A program made the translations under genes and the position numbers. Below are positions 24,030 to 36,989 of a stretch of 64,000 nucleotides of DNA, piece by piece. Position 1 is the stretch's first letter, and each line of letters starts with the position of its first letter. The DNA is from Siphonodentalium dalli (Eukaryota; Mollusca; Scaphopoda; Gadilida; Siphonodentaliidae): assembly GCA_032622095.1 (NCBI GenBank), contig CP136063.1:267587426-267651425 (forward strand), given 5' to 3'. Below the pieces are notes generated by a model. That model ran no database searches. It had not been told where the DNA came from and saw nothing but the letters and a program-made list of their open reading frames with translations.

Positions 24030-24528
24030 AGACACGGTTGGCCTTGGCGGTGGGTATCCTGTGAAAATATTTCCACCCGTCAAAAACCGCCACAAACAGA
24101 AAGAACATCAAAATGTAGATAGACTTTGTCCGTATACAAATAAGAAATATCGCATAAACAGTATGTTATGGTCATTTGTTTGACCATTGTTAATTATATG
24201 TAAACAAAAGCATAAAAGTTACCTTTCTGGTGTTTGTTTATATTATGATGGTAAACATAAAGAGCGTTCTTTGTTGGTGAATACCTGATATGGAACTAAT
24301 AAAGAGCGTTTATGCCATTTGTGTGTGATTAGCCAGTAGCATTGTGCTGTCTTCTGTAACACAATCAGACTCTTGCTTATGTCAAATATAGTAGGTCTTT
24401 ATTATAACATGCTGTTTACGCGATGGTCATGGTATATATGAACGGAACTGTATGCGTTTTAATGTTTTTCTGTTTACGGTGTTTGGAACAAATATGAATA
24501 TTTTCGACAATTAAGGCCGCACGTGCCT
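24030..24528 (+). mobile_element. TTAA MITE, family P3, copy a
   Basis: It begins AGACACGGTTGGCCTTGG and ends GCACGTGCCT with TTAA outside both ends (24026-24029 and 24529-24532). Internal blocks cgtcaaaaaccgcca and aataaagagcgttt recur in the copies at 55025 and 63107. No transposase. Confidence 0.8.
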
Positions 24529-24532
24529 TTAA

Positions 24533-26700
24533 TTCTATATATGTCTCTATGCGAAAAAACTTAATGATCGTTGAGAATTTTATCTGAAATTACTAATCAT
24601 GCGGCACATGCTGACACTATTGTTAGGCATCTGATAGTATATAAACATTTTAATAATTGCCCAGGAGGAATGACATTAGTATGAGGGACGCAAAGGAAAA
24701 TCCACCACAAAGTCATTTAAATCTTGCCATTTCAAAGTTGGATCTTCACATTCTATGACACACATTATTAATGAAAGGTACTTCATAATTTATTAACTGT
24801 ACTAGTTACTTCCCTATCGCAACAGCAAAACTTTGTACTGGTGGAATATATCATTCTTGATGGGCATAGATACATAGATATTCATGGCATGGTCTGAGAA
24901 AATGCTACTAGATTAAACATTTATACGATTGCCTCATTAGTCATGTACATGTATAACAAGAAGGTCGTGACAGTTCAACTAAGTTGGCCTGGAATTATTA
25001 TATTTAGCATACATATTATTCCAATCCCAATGTGTCAAGTCGACAATAGCAAGTACGCAGGGCTATATTTAATAATTTTTCCACAAATAGCCACTCGTTA
25101 ATATATATGCTAGCCATGCTGGTCAAGCTCCCGCTTAATGCTTAAGGTTTAAATCGAGAACACAGTGTTAAAATCATGAATTATTTAATATGTGAGAATG
25201 CTAAAACTAATCACCATGCATTATAATTATTATATTTAACTTGTATTGATGTGTCCATCACATGAAACAGAATTCATACACACAGATGGAAAGTTGGCCC
25301 AGAAGCATATCCTCTCACCAGTCACTGCATGAACTCTGCAGTGTGCCGAGACCAAGTGGGATTGGGAGATGTTCTTTCTTTTCCTTCACTCAACAAGAAG
25401 ATAAACGACTCACTTTGTTAGTCACCAATTCACTGGGCTTTACATGTTTCATTGTTTGTTACATCTGTGTGTTGACTGCTCTGTAGATGGCTAGAATTGA
25501 ATTTTGACCTGAGTCACATTCACAGTGAGTGGGTGAGGCTGAGCCTGAAGTCGTTGATAACTAAATTTACTAATCTGTAATTACTAAATTGACTAATACA
25601 ATCCTAATATTATTAGATTAGAAGGCCACATGACCGCTTTCACTGGATACTGCTTCCACAAGTTCCAGCTACGTGCTACGTTCAACGGTTCATGACTGAA
25701 CTATACTGTCTATACTGAGTAAATGAGTCGGCTCTAAAATGTCCATTTTCTGATTTCCTTGACCCAAGTTGAGGCTTGACCTGACAGTGTTTGATATATT
25801 AACAATTAAATTTACTATTTAGAGAAGTAGTTAGTTAGTAGACTGAACAATTTGCCGCTTGCAGTTGCAGTTGCAACTCTAAGTTTAAGTCTAAGTCTAA
25901 CCAGTCCAGGTGAAAACAGACTTAAAATTGAACAATAACAGAACAAGTCAAATCGCCGTGGTGATCAGTCTGCACAGACCAGTCCACATTTCACCCCAGT
26001 GACCTTCATTTTCATATTTTTGTCAGTCACAGATTCGTCATTGAGTTTCTTTCCGAATGACTGATTTTCACTTTTAAACTTCCAAGTTCAAAACAAGTTC
26101 TAGTGTTGTTGTTGTTCTTCTTCTTTTGACTGCTTTGACTCTAAAGTCATTCCAGTAATGGGCTGGTTGTGCTATCTTCGCTTGTGCTTTATCGTTTGTT
26201 CTTAACGCTTACGTGCTGTGATACCGTTGTACATTTAAAATACGAGCGATAACAATAACAAGCAATTCAATTTCAAATTTCGCAAATAAGAGAGCGCCAC
26301 CATTTTGTAAAGAAATTACGTCATCATTTCCAACGTTGCTATGGCCTGCCAGGTGACGTAATATTCAAACTTTAACGGTACGGAATCTGGCGAGGTTTGC
26401 CGAATGCTATGCGCCCGTGTCAGCTAAATCCACATTAAGCATTTAATTTTGAATAAGGTTGATTTTGTGTTACAAATTTAATAGTGTTGCTATGGGGAGG
26501 CTGATCGAAGAAGAAAAATAAATTCGTTTTATTAATTTGTCAATTCTATTCCAACATGGCGGCCACCATAGGGCCCCATAGGTCTGAATCGCCCGGATGT
26601 AAAAACAATTTTTTCATGTTGATGGGGTATAGAAATTACTGACGTCACATACGCAATACCGTAAAACAACCCTTTTGGGTTGTGATTACTACTATTAGTA
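24533..26700. other. Intron 1, unremarkable part
   Basis: AT-rich intron sequence. Short runs of ttgttgttgttcttcttctt lie near 26106. No exon, RNA gene or bounded element was recognised. Confidence 0.4.
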
Positions 26701-26706
26701 CTATTA

Positions 26707-26903
26707 CCACAGTCCCTAGGAATCACTGTTAGTTGAATAAAATATTATTTAATAATATTAAATCAATATATTATACTAGTTAGTTATTATATTAATATTA
26801 AGACTTATATCTGTATAGTAGAGGTAATATATCTAGATCTATTTGTTATATTTTATTTTAATCAAATTTAATATTACATGGACAGTGATTCCTAGGACTG
26901 TGG
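26707..26903. mobile_element. TA-flanked AT-rich MITE
   Basis: The ends CCACAGTCCCTAGGAATCAC and the near-complement GTGATTCCTAGGACTGTGG are separated by about 150 bp of almost pure A and T. TA lies outside both ends, as expected for a Tc1/mariner-type non-autonomous element. Superfamily inferred. Confidence 0.7.
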
Positions 26904-26944
26904 TATTACTGTATTTAGGGCAATAGGCTATATAGCCTAGGCTT

Positions 26945-27118
26945 GTTGGCAAGTTGTTGCCATTCATCGGAAACGGAAAGCTCTCAGTGAGAGCTTTCCG
27001 ATGAAATGGCAACAAGCCATATTTCCGACTAAATCCTGAAAAATTACCCATAATTGATTAATTCTGCTGTAGTTAAGGGGTCGATTACTTTGCCTTAGGG
27101 CATTACTGTACGCAGTGG
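26945..27118. mobile_element. Hairpin element with gcccta-gtaatc terminus
   Basis: A hairpin at about 26952-27018 pairs ttgttgccattcatcggaaa with its complement. The tail attaatt-ctgctgtagttaag and ctt-agggcattactgtac matches, in reverse, the sequence at 39497-39625. Both are fragments of one family; the left end here is unclear. Confidence 0.55.
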
Positions 27119-27720
27119 CATTAGATTAGCACGAAGTTATTTAATTGATGACCCTTTCGGTTAATTTTTAGTGGAATTATACCTGTTTTTCGACATAAGA
27201 GTTTTTTGCAATTTGTATAATTTTGTCTGAGCTTGCATTCCTTCATTTTACTGTCAATTGTTTTGAAACTGGACACAGATATTTACCACTAGGCTAATCT
27301 GCTTGAGCTCCATCCCGCTTTATTTGTGGACTTACATGTATCCTCATTTTGAGCTCAACTTGACTAAGTCAAGTTTGAGCTATTGCCATGGTTTGGCGTG
27401 CATCCGTAAACAATTTCTGTTAGCACACCCTACAGGTCACATCTCTCATCCGATTCAGCGATGAATTGCAGGGGGAACGCGGAGGAACACCGTCCCCCCA
27501 CCTTTTTCGTCGGGTGAACGCCGTCCACCCATTTATTTTGTCCAGTTCAACGAAAATGAATTAATGAAACAAATATTTTATAATCTGCACCCGTCCAAAT
27601 CGAACTTGGTGATCACATTGTGAGTGATATATATGTAGAATTTTTTATAACTATGCCAATGAAAGTGCTTTAACAGTTTAACTTGATCGGCACCATTGAA
27701 TCTGCATTGATGTCGGCTAT

Positions 27721-28459
27721 CAGTGGCGGATCCAGAAAATTTGAAAAGGGGGCGCGCTATGTATTATTGTTGTACATGTATATATGATCATCATCCTCGC
27801 CGCGAAGCGGCGAGTGTGGGAGAGCACGAGAGGGGAGTTTAACCCCCCTCTTGTAGGTGGGACATCCCCCGGGAAAGTTTTCGTATAGGGCCTACTACAT
27901 TCAAAACGACGCGTTTTCCTGTGTTCTGGGCCCAGTTTATATTGCTTTATATTAGGCCTTTATGGAACGAGTGACAATAGCATTCAGCACAATTACGGTA
28001 TACTAATACTATGGAGGGTTAGTGATGGAAGATCAAAGCTTCATTGAACAGTGAACTTATTTTCAAAAAATCTGTGCAAATGATAGTGCATTAGTAGTAT
28101 GGCGTATGTGCCTTTAGATAATCTCTTCACGATGATACTGCCGCCAGCCTGCCAGTGCGTTTTATATAGTTCGAGCGTTGATCGGACTACATTGTATAAT
28201 CTAGAGTGCACTGTAGACGACTCATGTTTATCATTCATTTGTTCTTTACATATAGATGGAATTGTCTAAATTTTGACTCCACTTTCAGAATTGCTATATT
28301 TATTTTTGATAGAAATATTCAGTGTTGAAACTTCGGGTGCCCAAAACTTGGCGCCGGGCGAGATATTTTCCGACAAACTGCTGCATTTGCATGCATGTTA
28401 GCAATATTCAGTGCGGAAAAATTCTTTGCTCTGGCACCCCCCTCTTGCATCCGCCCTTG
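27721..28459. mobile_element. hAT-type termini (CAGTGGCGGATCC)
   Basis: CAGTGGCGGATCCAGA at 27721 and the eroded complement CTTGCATCCGCCCTTG at about 28444-28459 look like the two ends of a hAT element. GGCTAT occurs at both junctions. A short hairpin ctcgccgcgaagcggcgag lies at 27797. A partial inverted match exists between 27800-27845 and 31170-31215 (gggagagcacgaga), so this may instead be the left part of the longer element that carries the transposase at 28616-30730. Confidence 0.55.
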
Positions 28460-28615
28460 GCTATGAGTACGTAATCCGCACTTAATGGGTTAATATACAT
28501 CTGATGACGTTGGAATTCCGTTAAGTTTAGTTCGTCGCGTGTGCCTTAATTTAGCTTGAACGTTGTATACCGGCACGAGCGGTGTTCCCCGCATAATCAC
28601 AACAATAATATTACG

Positions 28616-30730
28616 ATGCCTCGTCAGAGTAACTTGTCGTCGTTTTTCACGAAACAAAATATAAATAAATCGACTGAAGTGGACAGCTGTTCGAACGGGG
28701 AGACAACGGTTCCACTGGAAAACTTTGCCGATAACAACGATAAATACAATTCAAAACTCAGCGCCACCAATGACATTGACAATGGCACTGTCTGTGTCAC
28801 GACTGTGCTCGTGAAACCAATATTGTGGTCAGATGAGATGTGGAAATCCAAGAAAGAGATATACCCTTGGTTAATATGCACGGATGGAAAATTAGGATGC
28901 CAAACGTGTATTCACTGTAGATGTAAAGGATCTTGGCCCAAATAAGATGCAGAGGGTAGTTCTAAGCAAGGAATGGCGAGAAATCTCAATCGAAGCTAAT
29001 GGTAAATGTCGTGAGTTATAGTTGACATTGATGCACTGAGGAAGAAAATATATATTAAGCATGTCAATTCTGATGCCCACAAGAATGCATCTGACCTCCT
29101 TCTCCAAAAGGATCGTGACGTTATCACTAACAGTGTAGATAGACTACAAAGGAAACACCTGTTATCAACGGAAAATGTCATTCGAACCGCATATTACATT
29201 GCCAAAAACGACAGGCCATACAGTGACTTCCAAGGTTTGATTGATTTGCAAAGTAAGAATGGAGCTCAAGTGGGTGTAGGGTTACACTCAAAATTTTCAG
29301 CTGTCAATATAGTTAACCACATTGCTCAAGATATGCGCACAAATTTGTGCAAATCGATCCGTTCGCATAAGGGAAAACTATCAATTCTCATCGACGAGTC
29401 AACTACAGTATCCCAGAAATCTACTATGATTGTTTACCTGAAGGCCGAATTCGATTCTGGTGACCCACAATTTATATTTCTAGACTTAAGGGAACTATGT
29501 GATGTGAGAACGCTGATGATATTTACTCAGATTTATTGTCATGTTTGAAAAAATTCGGATTTGATCAACTATATTTAAGTGACCACCTCATAGGTTTCAC
29601 AAGCGATGGCACCAGTGCACTGACTGGGAAAAACGCTGGTGTAATGGAGTTACTTCGCAAGGACTTCCCGAACATCATCACATGGCATTGTCTCAGCCAC
29701 CGACTGGAACTTGCTGTTGGAGATTCAGTATCCAAACTCAATGGCGTATCGCATTTCAAAATATTTATAGAAAAACTCCACAACGTGTATAGCCAATCAC
29801 CCAAAAATCAGAGGGAACTGAAAGAGATTGCACTGAATCTAGAATCACAGCTCCTGAAAATTGGAACATTCTTAAGTACACGTTGGGTGGCGAGTATGTA
29901 TGGAATAATTACGAGCTGCTATACAAACACTTCGAATCGAAAGCTGTGGCAAATACAAAATCATCCGCACAATTTGAGGGTCTCCGAAGACGTCTTCGAT
30001 CACCTGAGTTCTTAATGGATTTAGCATCTATGTATGACCTCTTGTGTTCGAAATATCGGAGCTCTCTGAACTACTCCAAAGGCGGGACATGGACATAGTC
30101 AAGGCAGACAAATGTGTGCGACGCACGATACGAGCAATTGAGTTACTCAAAACTAAAACTGGAACGAAAGCTATGACAGCTAACGACGCTATAAAGAGTG
30201 GTTACTTTGCGAGCATAAATCTAGTTTCAAACGCCAAGTTAGTCAGAATTGATCAAGAAAAGTTGATTGATCAGCTCGTAAGTGCACTCCAAGACAGACT
30301 ATTCGCTACAACTGCGTCGTGTGGGCAGCGAAAGGTCACCGAGTAAGACAATCTTCTTGGTAAAATCAAGATGTTACACCCGGAATACTGGCCCGTTGAT
30401 ATTGAAGACGGATTCGGAGTGGATGAGATCAGATCTCTATGCTGCCGTTTTCGTTTAGCCAAGCCAGTAGTTCTATCGTAGAAGCGTACAAAACATTCGT
30501 AGAAAATAATGGCCGACGTGTACCTGAAGATCTTGCGCCTTTGCTGAAATGCGTCCAGGTCATTCCAATATCGTCAGCTGAATGTGAGAGAGGATTCAGC
30601 CAAATGAACTTGACATGTACTATTTTGAGGTATCGCATGCTCGTTGAGAATGTTTCTGGGTTAATGTTCCTGAAGTTGAATGGGCCACCGATCGAAAATT
30701 GGAGTCCAGAAAAATACGCAATAACATGCT
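28616..30730 (+). pseudogene. hAT-family transposase relic (KIAA1586/ZMYM-like group)
   Basis: Frames on the plus strand together cover most of a hAT transposase. The N-terminus has MPRQSNLSSFFTKQ, then WSDEMWKSKKEIYPW and a CxxC...CxC-type finger (about 28895-28925). The catalytic RNase H-like region gives SILIDESTTVSQKS (about 29390) and IGFTSDGTSALTGKNAG with ITWHCLSHRLELAV (about 29590-29720). The C-terminal dimerisation region gives PISSAECERGFSQMN (about 30570) and GLMFLKLNGPP. At least four frameshifts or stops separate these blocks, so no protein can be made. It lies within intron 1 of the NDUFA11-like gene on the same strand. The domesticated vertebrate KIAA1586 belongs to this group; here the breaks argue against domestication. 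Confidence 0.85.
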
Positions 30731-31179
30731 GATGACACTCGCGTGAAGCAGCGAAAAGCTAATACCGATGATGAAACTATCAAGAAGCGTCCGTTCTGGA
30801 AGTTAATGTGACTTAACTGTTACTGTGACTAATGTAGTCTCTCAATTATCAAACATATGCTTCTACGGTCAATTATATTTAAATTGCTCTTGTTAATTCC
30901 TAACGTTAATTTTCATAAGATTTCTTGAGTTGGTTTGAAATTAGAATGGGTCGTCCGCTGATCGATTATACAATGTGGACGTATTCATTTTATTGTGTTT
31001 ACAGTTGGCAAGACAAGAATACATCAACATTCTTTGCTTGATCATAGAATGGTCTATTATAATTCAAAGTCAATTATAGACATTTTGCGGTACCATGAAA
31101 GTTCTACTTACGATGTCACAATGTTCTGAAAAGTAACCAGAGGGCCTCGTTTGTACTCAAAATTTCAAAACCCTCTCTC

Positions 31180-32000
31180 GTGCTCTCCCCCAACGACGCG
31201 TTCCGCGTCGGTCATCGCTTCGCAATGAATGGACCGTCCACCCACCTCTTTATTTCGCAATTCATCACTGATCTGATCATCACCAGACATAATATGGATC
31301 TTCAGGGTGACCGAAAGATGGGAGCCTCCTTTTTTTTACCAAAATTAGTTAAAAAACATAGCGGCTTGAATCCATTGACACACTCTGCATCCCACATTTA
31401 TTGGAGAATTGTGTTTTGAAAATTTACAGGCATGTTTAGAATCACCTCTTACAGGTCTAGATGGGAGCTATCAAATTTGAACAATTTACGATGAAAAACA
31501 TGACCGCCAGCTTTACTGTTTGTATGACTAAATCCTTTGACACCTACAGTCTACAGACCACATCCCTCATCACCAAATTTTAAATGGATCTTCGGGGTGA
31601 CATCAAGATGGGAGCCATAAAAATTTTACCGAAATTCGTTAAAAAAAACATGGCTGCCACCAGTCATCTTGGATATCAAATTTGAATCCATCGGCACTCC
31701 ATGCAGCGCACATTTATAGGAGAATATTGTTTTTGAAAATGTACAGCCAAACTTAATGTGGATCTTTTGAGTGGCCGCTAGATGGGAGCCATCAGTTTTT
31801 CCCGAATTTCTTTGAAAAAATCCCTTGTCCGATCGCCACTTAACTTCATATGGATCTTCAGGATGACAATTAGATACAGTAGGAGTCATCAAATTTTTCC
31901 GAATTTTGTTAAAAACCTGGCCACTGGCAGCCATCTTGGATTTTACTTTTATATCTCTTCATGTTGAGATCTATTATTACTTAGACATTTAAAATTTCAG
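31180..32000. repeat. Degenerate ~190-bp repeats (gatcttcagggtga family)
   Basis: Several imperfect units contain the phrases atatggatcttcagggtga, agatgggagc-atcaa and catggc-gccatcttgga. The same phrases fill 49600-53900, and isolated ones occur near 27400. Frames through them are broken. Confidence 0.6.
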
Positions 32001-32321
32001 CATTCCTAATCGCTCCATTGACTTGTAACACATGAAATTACCCCCATCCAAGTTGAGCTACAGTGTCATTTACATTTCATTCGACTTGCATACATAAAAC
32101 ACAGTTGTTTTTTTTCTTCTGAATATGTTAATATCGCGACCCTTAATGTACATGTACATGTAGACCAATTGTACTGCAGAGGGTATCCTTAGTCCCACTG
32201 GGACAGTCGCACCTTTAGTTTGAAATTATCAAGTATTGTTGTCACCGACAGTTATCTCAAAGGTAAAACTTACGTGTACATGTATCCACTATTCCACTAC
32301 CATATCTATTTAAAATTTCAG

Positions 32322-32441
32322 GAACTTGCGTTGGAGCCATTGATATGGTTCTACTAAACAAAGAATTTGTCGGCATAGGTCCTCTTGCTGCATGGAAGAT
32401 GGAATTTGCAAGACGGTGTGCCCGCCAGCTGTTTCCATGGG
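32322..32441 (+). CDS. NDUFA11: NDUFA11-like, exon 2
   Basis: The acceptor tttcag precedes gaacttgcg and the donor is GGTCAGT. The 120-nt exon supplies two bases of one split codon, 39 codons and one base of the next, so the phases fit exon 1 and exon 3. It codes the second half of helix 1 (GTCVGAIDMVLL) and a charged loop, AAWKMEFARRCARQL, before helix 2. The length and basic residues of the loop fit an inner-membrane subunit of the Tim17 family. Intron 1 is about 14 kb. Confidence 0.8.
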
Positions 32442-32508
32442 GTCAGTCCATATCACTTTATTATGACTCGCGAATACCATGAAAGGCAGTTAATTAATTT
32501 ATACTTAA

Positions 32509-32656
32509 CCCTTTCTGTACTAAATGGGACCTTAACCCTTTGAGTGCCAGGTCGATTTTTGTATCAACCCATATACCCTGTGCCAATGCATTCACTTATA
32601 TATGCGAGTCGACCATAGGTCGCCTCGCATATATAAGAGAATGCATTGGCCTAACA

Positions 32657-32690
<34 letters not shown>

Positions 32691-32976
32691 TTACAATTTT
32701 TTACAATTTTAATAATTTATTCTTATATTCTTTAACAGACTTATTTTGTAGGTTTATGGCCGATGAGATCGGCCCCTGGCACTCAAAGGGTTAATTGATT
32801 CTCCCATAGACAACAGTCAGACGTAAAGATAAAACAAGTGCTGAAGGATTCAGATTAATTGATTGGAAATGTTCAGATAATAACTTCAACAAATTACCTA
32901 TGGTCGTACGTTGAATTTATTAGATGAACATTTCCTAAGGGAACTACTCCTCAATGAGTATTTAGTGTTGAAAGGG
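32509..32976. mobile_element. TTAA element with a second TTAA element nested inside
   Basis: The outer ends CCCTTTCTGTAC and GTGTTGAAAGGG have TTAA directly outside (32505-32508 and 32977-32980). The outer element is split at an internal TTAA by the hairpin element at 32536-32790. Fragments of the outer type occur near 38288 and 48719 (ttaaccctttctttacag). Confidence 0.7.
32536..32790. mobile_element. TTAA hairpin MITE, family P4 (inner)
   Basis: With the flanking TTAA it reads TTAACCCTTTGAGTGCCAGG at the left and its exact complement at the right. Inside is an almost perfect hairpin (about 32578-32652) with arms gccaatgcattc-cttatatatgcgag and tgcgaggcgacc-tatgg symmetry, followed by a long T run. 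Non-coding. Confidence 0.85.
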
Positions 32977-33224
32977 TTAACTGATTTTCAAGGAAAAATG
33001 GGAGTGACATATACCGGTAGTGGAATGTCTGTCCTACTGTCATTCATATTTCTTATTCTAGTGTTCTCTTTGTTTATTTTAAAAGCATTCTCCAACATGA
33101 GTTTTATTACATATCATATCTCAAGTGACTGACATTGTGATTTTATAGCAAACATGACATATGATCACACCATATCTACAACCCCATGTGTGTTTGCAGA
33201 ACAGGCATTATTTACCTGGTTCGT

Positions 33225-34035
33225 GCTGCCATTTGAGAGAGTTGCCAAATGCAAAACTAATATACATTTGACAAAATAAATTTTCATTTGGTCGGTGATT
33301 GATTTTTTTTTCTATGATTTAAACGAGAGGTAAGAATTCTTAATAATTGACTGATTCCAGATCATAATGATATGCATCAATAATAGCAACCACCAGGTGG
33401 TTGTTTATACCTTAGGCACAGGTGAATGACGTCATATATATATTTTTTTAAATCCATCAGTGATTTTTCAAAGATTGCGGGTATGGATTTTGGAGAAATT
33501 GTCATGTGACTACTGGTTAGCAACCGTGTGGTGATTGCAAAATAACGTGGAATTGGGAATGAAGCATCGCGATAAAAATGAAAGTAACTACTTGACAACT
33601 TATGAAGAATTCACATGTGATTTAGGTCTATTAATTTCATTTAGACCAATTTCGTTGGTTAGCTTAATGAAAACGAAAAATGAAGAAGTCATGACGAGAA
33701 TCCAGACAAGATTTTACAATCCACTACACGTCTTGTCAAGTTGGCATGTCGTCTCCGTCGTGACCACTGCATGATGTTACATAAATTATTCTTAGCGTTA
33801 TGTCGCCGAAAAAAGGCAAACTTGAGGCACAGCATGTTGCTCGACTACGTGTAACGTATGATTCATATTAGTGTGAAAGAAAAAATCCAGGAAGTCGACG
33901 AAGATAATAAAAGTCATCAAACAGTGATTGTTGAAACATAATACTTAATATTGCAGAAATCGATAGCATTTGGCAAAAGTTATTTTCATTTGGCAAAATT
34001 ATTTGTAATAAAACATCTCGGGCAAGTGTGGACCC
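33225..34035. repeat. Intron 2 segment bounded by atttggcaaa motifs
   Basis: Degenerate copies of gccaaatg / catttggcaaaa lie at about 33240-33295 and 33963-34005 in opposite orientation. The middle has a 79-codon frame without recognisable family. Related motifs occur at 3370-3915. Probably an eroded element. Confidence 0.35.
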
Positions 34036-34419
34036 TGATTTTCACACTCAAATAATTTGACTGCGCACATATTATTGTTTATTTACCAGACTACCAGATA
34101 CATGTATTACATATACATGTAGTTATTTATTGGTTCAGTGGAAATATCGTGTGTTTTAATCATGATAGCTCCATATCATGTTTCTACCGACCATTCATTG
34201 TTACAGTATGCACACTTCAGTGTTGTCAATAGGTAAAAGAACTAACGATGATATAACTGATGAATAATGATTTCTGCTCGCACCGGAGGAATCATTTCCA
34301 TTTGTTTATTGGCAAAAAAAATTCCCAAACTGAAGAATATTTGTTTACGATTGTGCGAACTTCAGCTGTTATGTTTTATGAAATTACATGATCGGCATGG
34401 CTGGAATTCTCAGTACTAT

Positions 34420-34657
34420 TAGTGGGTGTGTGTGTTATTGGGGGATACGACACTGGTTGTTGGGGTACATTGTGTAAACCGCAATGCGCTTTACACTATA
34501 TGTGCCCCAAACGGCCAATGTGACGTATCCCCCAATAACACACACACCCACTACATTCATTAGCAACCACAGTGCCGTATCCCCCAATAGCACACACACC
34601 CACTACATTCATTAGCAACCACAGTGCCGTATCCCCCAATAGCACACACATCCACTA
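34420..34657. repeat. Palindrome with tandemly duplicated right arm
   Basis: The left arm tagtgggtgtgtgtgttatt and the complement at 34530-34553 enclose about 85 bp. The right end is then followed by two more 52-bp direct copies containing gtatcccccaatagcacaca. The arm is thus present three times on the right and once on the left. Confidence 0.75.
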
Positions 34658-35067
34658 CATTCTTTTCTTATATTTATATAACTTTTTGATGATTTATTCC
34701 CATAAAAGAGCTGAGTGTATTCTTATTTATTTTCACAAAATGGCTAATAATTTGAAACTACCCACACAGCACATTAAGTTAGCTTGATATTAGATTTCCA
34801 AACTCATAGCTATGATAGCGTGATCGTTATAATAACTGAGTTCAGATGCTCGGCTGAACTTTGAAAAGCACGTCCAATTATTCTGCTGACCGCTTTTAGT
34901 CAGATTGGGTCAATAATTTGTAACTTCCTGTTCATGATACACACGAGAAATCTCTGCATTATTGGGATGTAAACCAAGCGACCCAATTGGCAGTTGACCT
35001 ATCACCAAACAGGATTTAGTGTGTCGCGGACAGGTTATATAAATATTGTGTCTTTAAATGCTTTCAG

Positions 35068-35187
35068 CTTTCATTGGAGCAACATACTGTGCGTCTGCGA
35101 ATATCATTGGTCTGTTGAGAGATAAGGATGACGAAATGAACCATTTATTTGGAGGAATGGTTGCTGGCTCACTAGTATCGAGATTTA
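35068..35187 (+). CDS. NDUFA11: NDUFA11-like, exon 3
   Basis: The acceptor ctttcag and the donor GTAAGT bound 120 nt with the same phases as exon 2 (two bases, 39 codons, one base). It codes helix 2 (FIGATYCASANIIGLL), the loop RDKDDEMNHLFGG and helix 3. The D-x-x-N-x-x-x-GG pattern matches the human loop KPDDPLNYFLGG and is the most diagnostic part of the protein. Intron 2 is about 2.6 kb. Confidence 0.85.
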
Positions 35188-35199
35188 GTAAGTATACTT

Positions 35200-36780
35200 A
35201 TAATAGACACCTTTTGCAAAATGGACTACTACTAAATAGAATTACAAATGTAATGGAACTATGTACTAGAATTTGTGTTTTTTTCTATCTGCTGTGGTTG
35301 TGCCATATCCGTAGTTATGATTACGGTTGGGTTTCCTACAATACTCACAAATACATCATATAGTAACAAGTTTGCGAATGTTTCTCTGGTCCTCAATTTT
35401 GGAGTCGACTTGGAGAGTGTGCCCTTAAATGTAACTGTTTTGAGGCCTTAAAGTGATGTGAAACACTCCGTTTGGTGATCAAATAGAAATGGAGAATATT
35501 CTTGTTCAAAGTAGTTATTTTTACGAATATTAATACAAATTTGCAGTACACACACAGTCATTTTTATATTAATTAAAAGCAATGACTCTCGATGGCAAAA
35601 TAATTTGCGTTAGTTTATCACCAATTGTCACATCCCGAATCGATATCTAAATATTTACAATTGAGCCTAGTTCAGATGATGATATCTATGGAGTGGTATG
35701 GTCGATTTCTTTGAGATTTTTGGTGATGCTAGTAGAATGCTACATTCCTTCAGTTGGCATAGCATCTGGGTACTAACTAATCAGTTTCTCACACCCGAAC
35801 AAGTCCATAATATGTCTTTAAATTCTATCTCTTAGTGGTTATCAAATTATTTATTGCTGTGAAAAACGAGCTCAGCTACTAGTATGACCCGATAACACTT
35901 ATAAGTAAGTGCAAAATAATCGTGACAACCAGAAACGCATCACCTTACTACAAGTGGCAGAAGTTTGAACGAAACAAACAAAGGAATGAATTTCCGACTA
36001 TGGTATGTGGCGGATAAGGACCCTGGCCAACACGGACCATCAGCTCTTATGGACCTTGGCTGATATATACCCAGCTTATACTTACCCTGGCTCATGCAGA
36101 CCTTTTTATACACTAACTGTATTTTCTTTTTGTTTAAAGCATGTGTGATTTCTTATCTGATGCGGAAAAAATTTCATTTCAACCGTGGATACCCCGCCCT
36201 GTTTTAACCAGAATTTTCTTTGTGCATGGAAATACTAATTAATATAGTCATTTCCTCATATGATGGTAATCATAAAGACTGTTTGTCGCAATTTTATTTT
36301 GATTAGTGGAATTCCACATAAGCCATATATAAACTAGGTTTCTTGAGGTTTGAAAGTTGTGTTAACAATATTTGTCAACCAATGAGTGTTTCTATAATGA
36401 TTTAGCAGAAACAACATTGCGGCTGACCACAAGCCCAGGCTTGATAATTATTCAACTTTGCCGTATATGTATACACATGTATTACCTTTCCCTTTCGTAA
36501 TCAATTGTCAATAATGAAGATGACATGAGTGAAATAATATTTCAATTACTAAACATTTATTTAGAATCGGGATGTTGAGCTCACGTTGATAGTAACTTGA
36601 CACAAACTTTCAGTATCAATATTATATATATCTTTAACTATCATCTATTGATGATAATTAAGATATGAATATATATGAATAAATTGTCCTGATGTTCACA
36701 GCTTTCGTGTTTGGCCAATGCTCATACAAATCGCCAACAAATATTCAGATAAAAATTGGACATTGTCATTCAGGAAGTAT
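35200..36780. other. Intron 3, first part
   Basis: AT-rich intron sequence. No exon, bounded element or tandem repeat was recognised. Confidence 0.4.
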
Positions 36781-36784
36781 TAAC

Positions 36785-36985
36785 CAAAGGTTTCATGACT
36801 GGAGCTTCTTGAGATTTTGCGAAAACCCTGTGCCAATGCATTCCCTTATATATGTGAGTCTCCCATAGGGAGCCTCGCATATATAAAAGAATGCATTTAG
36901 TAATATTCTAACTTGTTCTTGTAAGCCAGTGCATTCTCTTTTATATGAGAGGCTCTCTATAAAAGAATGCACTGGCACAGGATCC
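36785..36985. mobile_element. TTAA hairpin MITE, family P4, interrupted copy
   Basis: After TTAA at 36781 it follows the copy at 46459: a catgactggag start, two hairpin units with cttatatatgtgag and aagagaatgca-type arms, and cactggcacagga. Another P4-type element then starts at the internal TTAA at 36986. A short remnant (TTAATGCT) resumes at 37419; the rest of the right end is missing. Confidence 0.7.
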
Positions 36986-36989
36986 TTAA

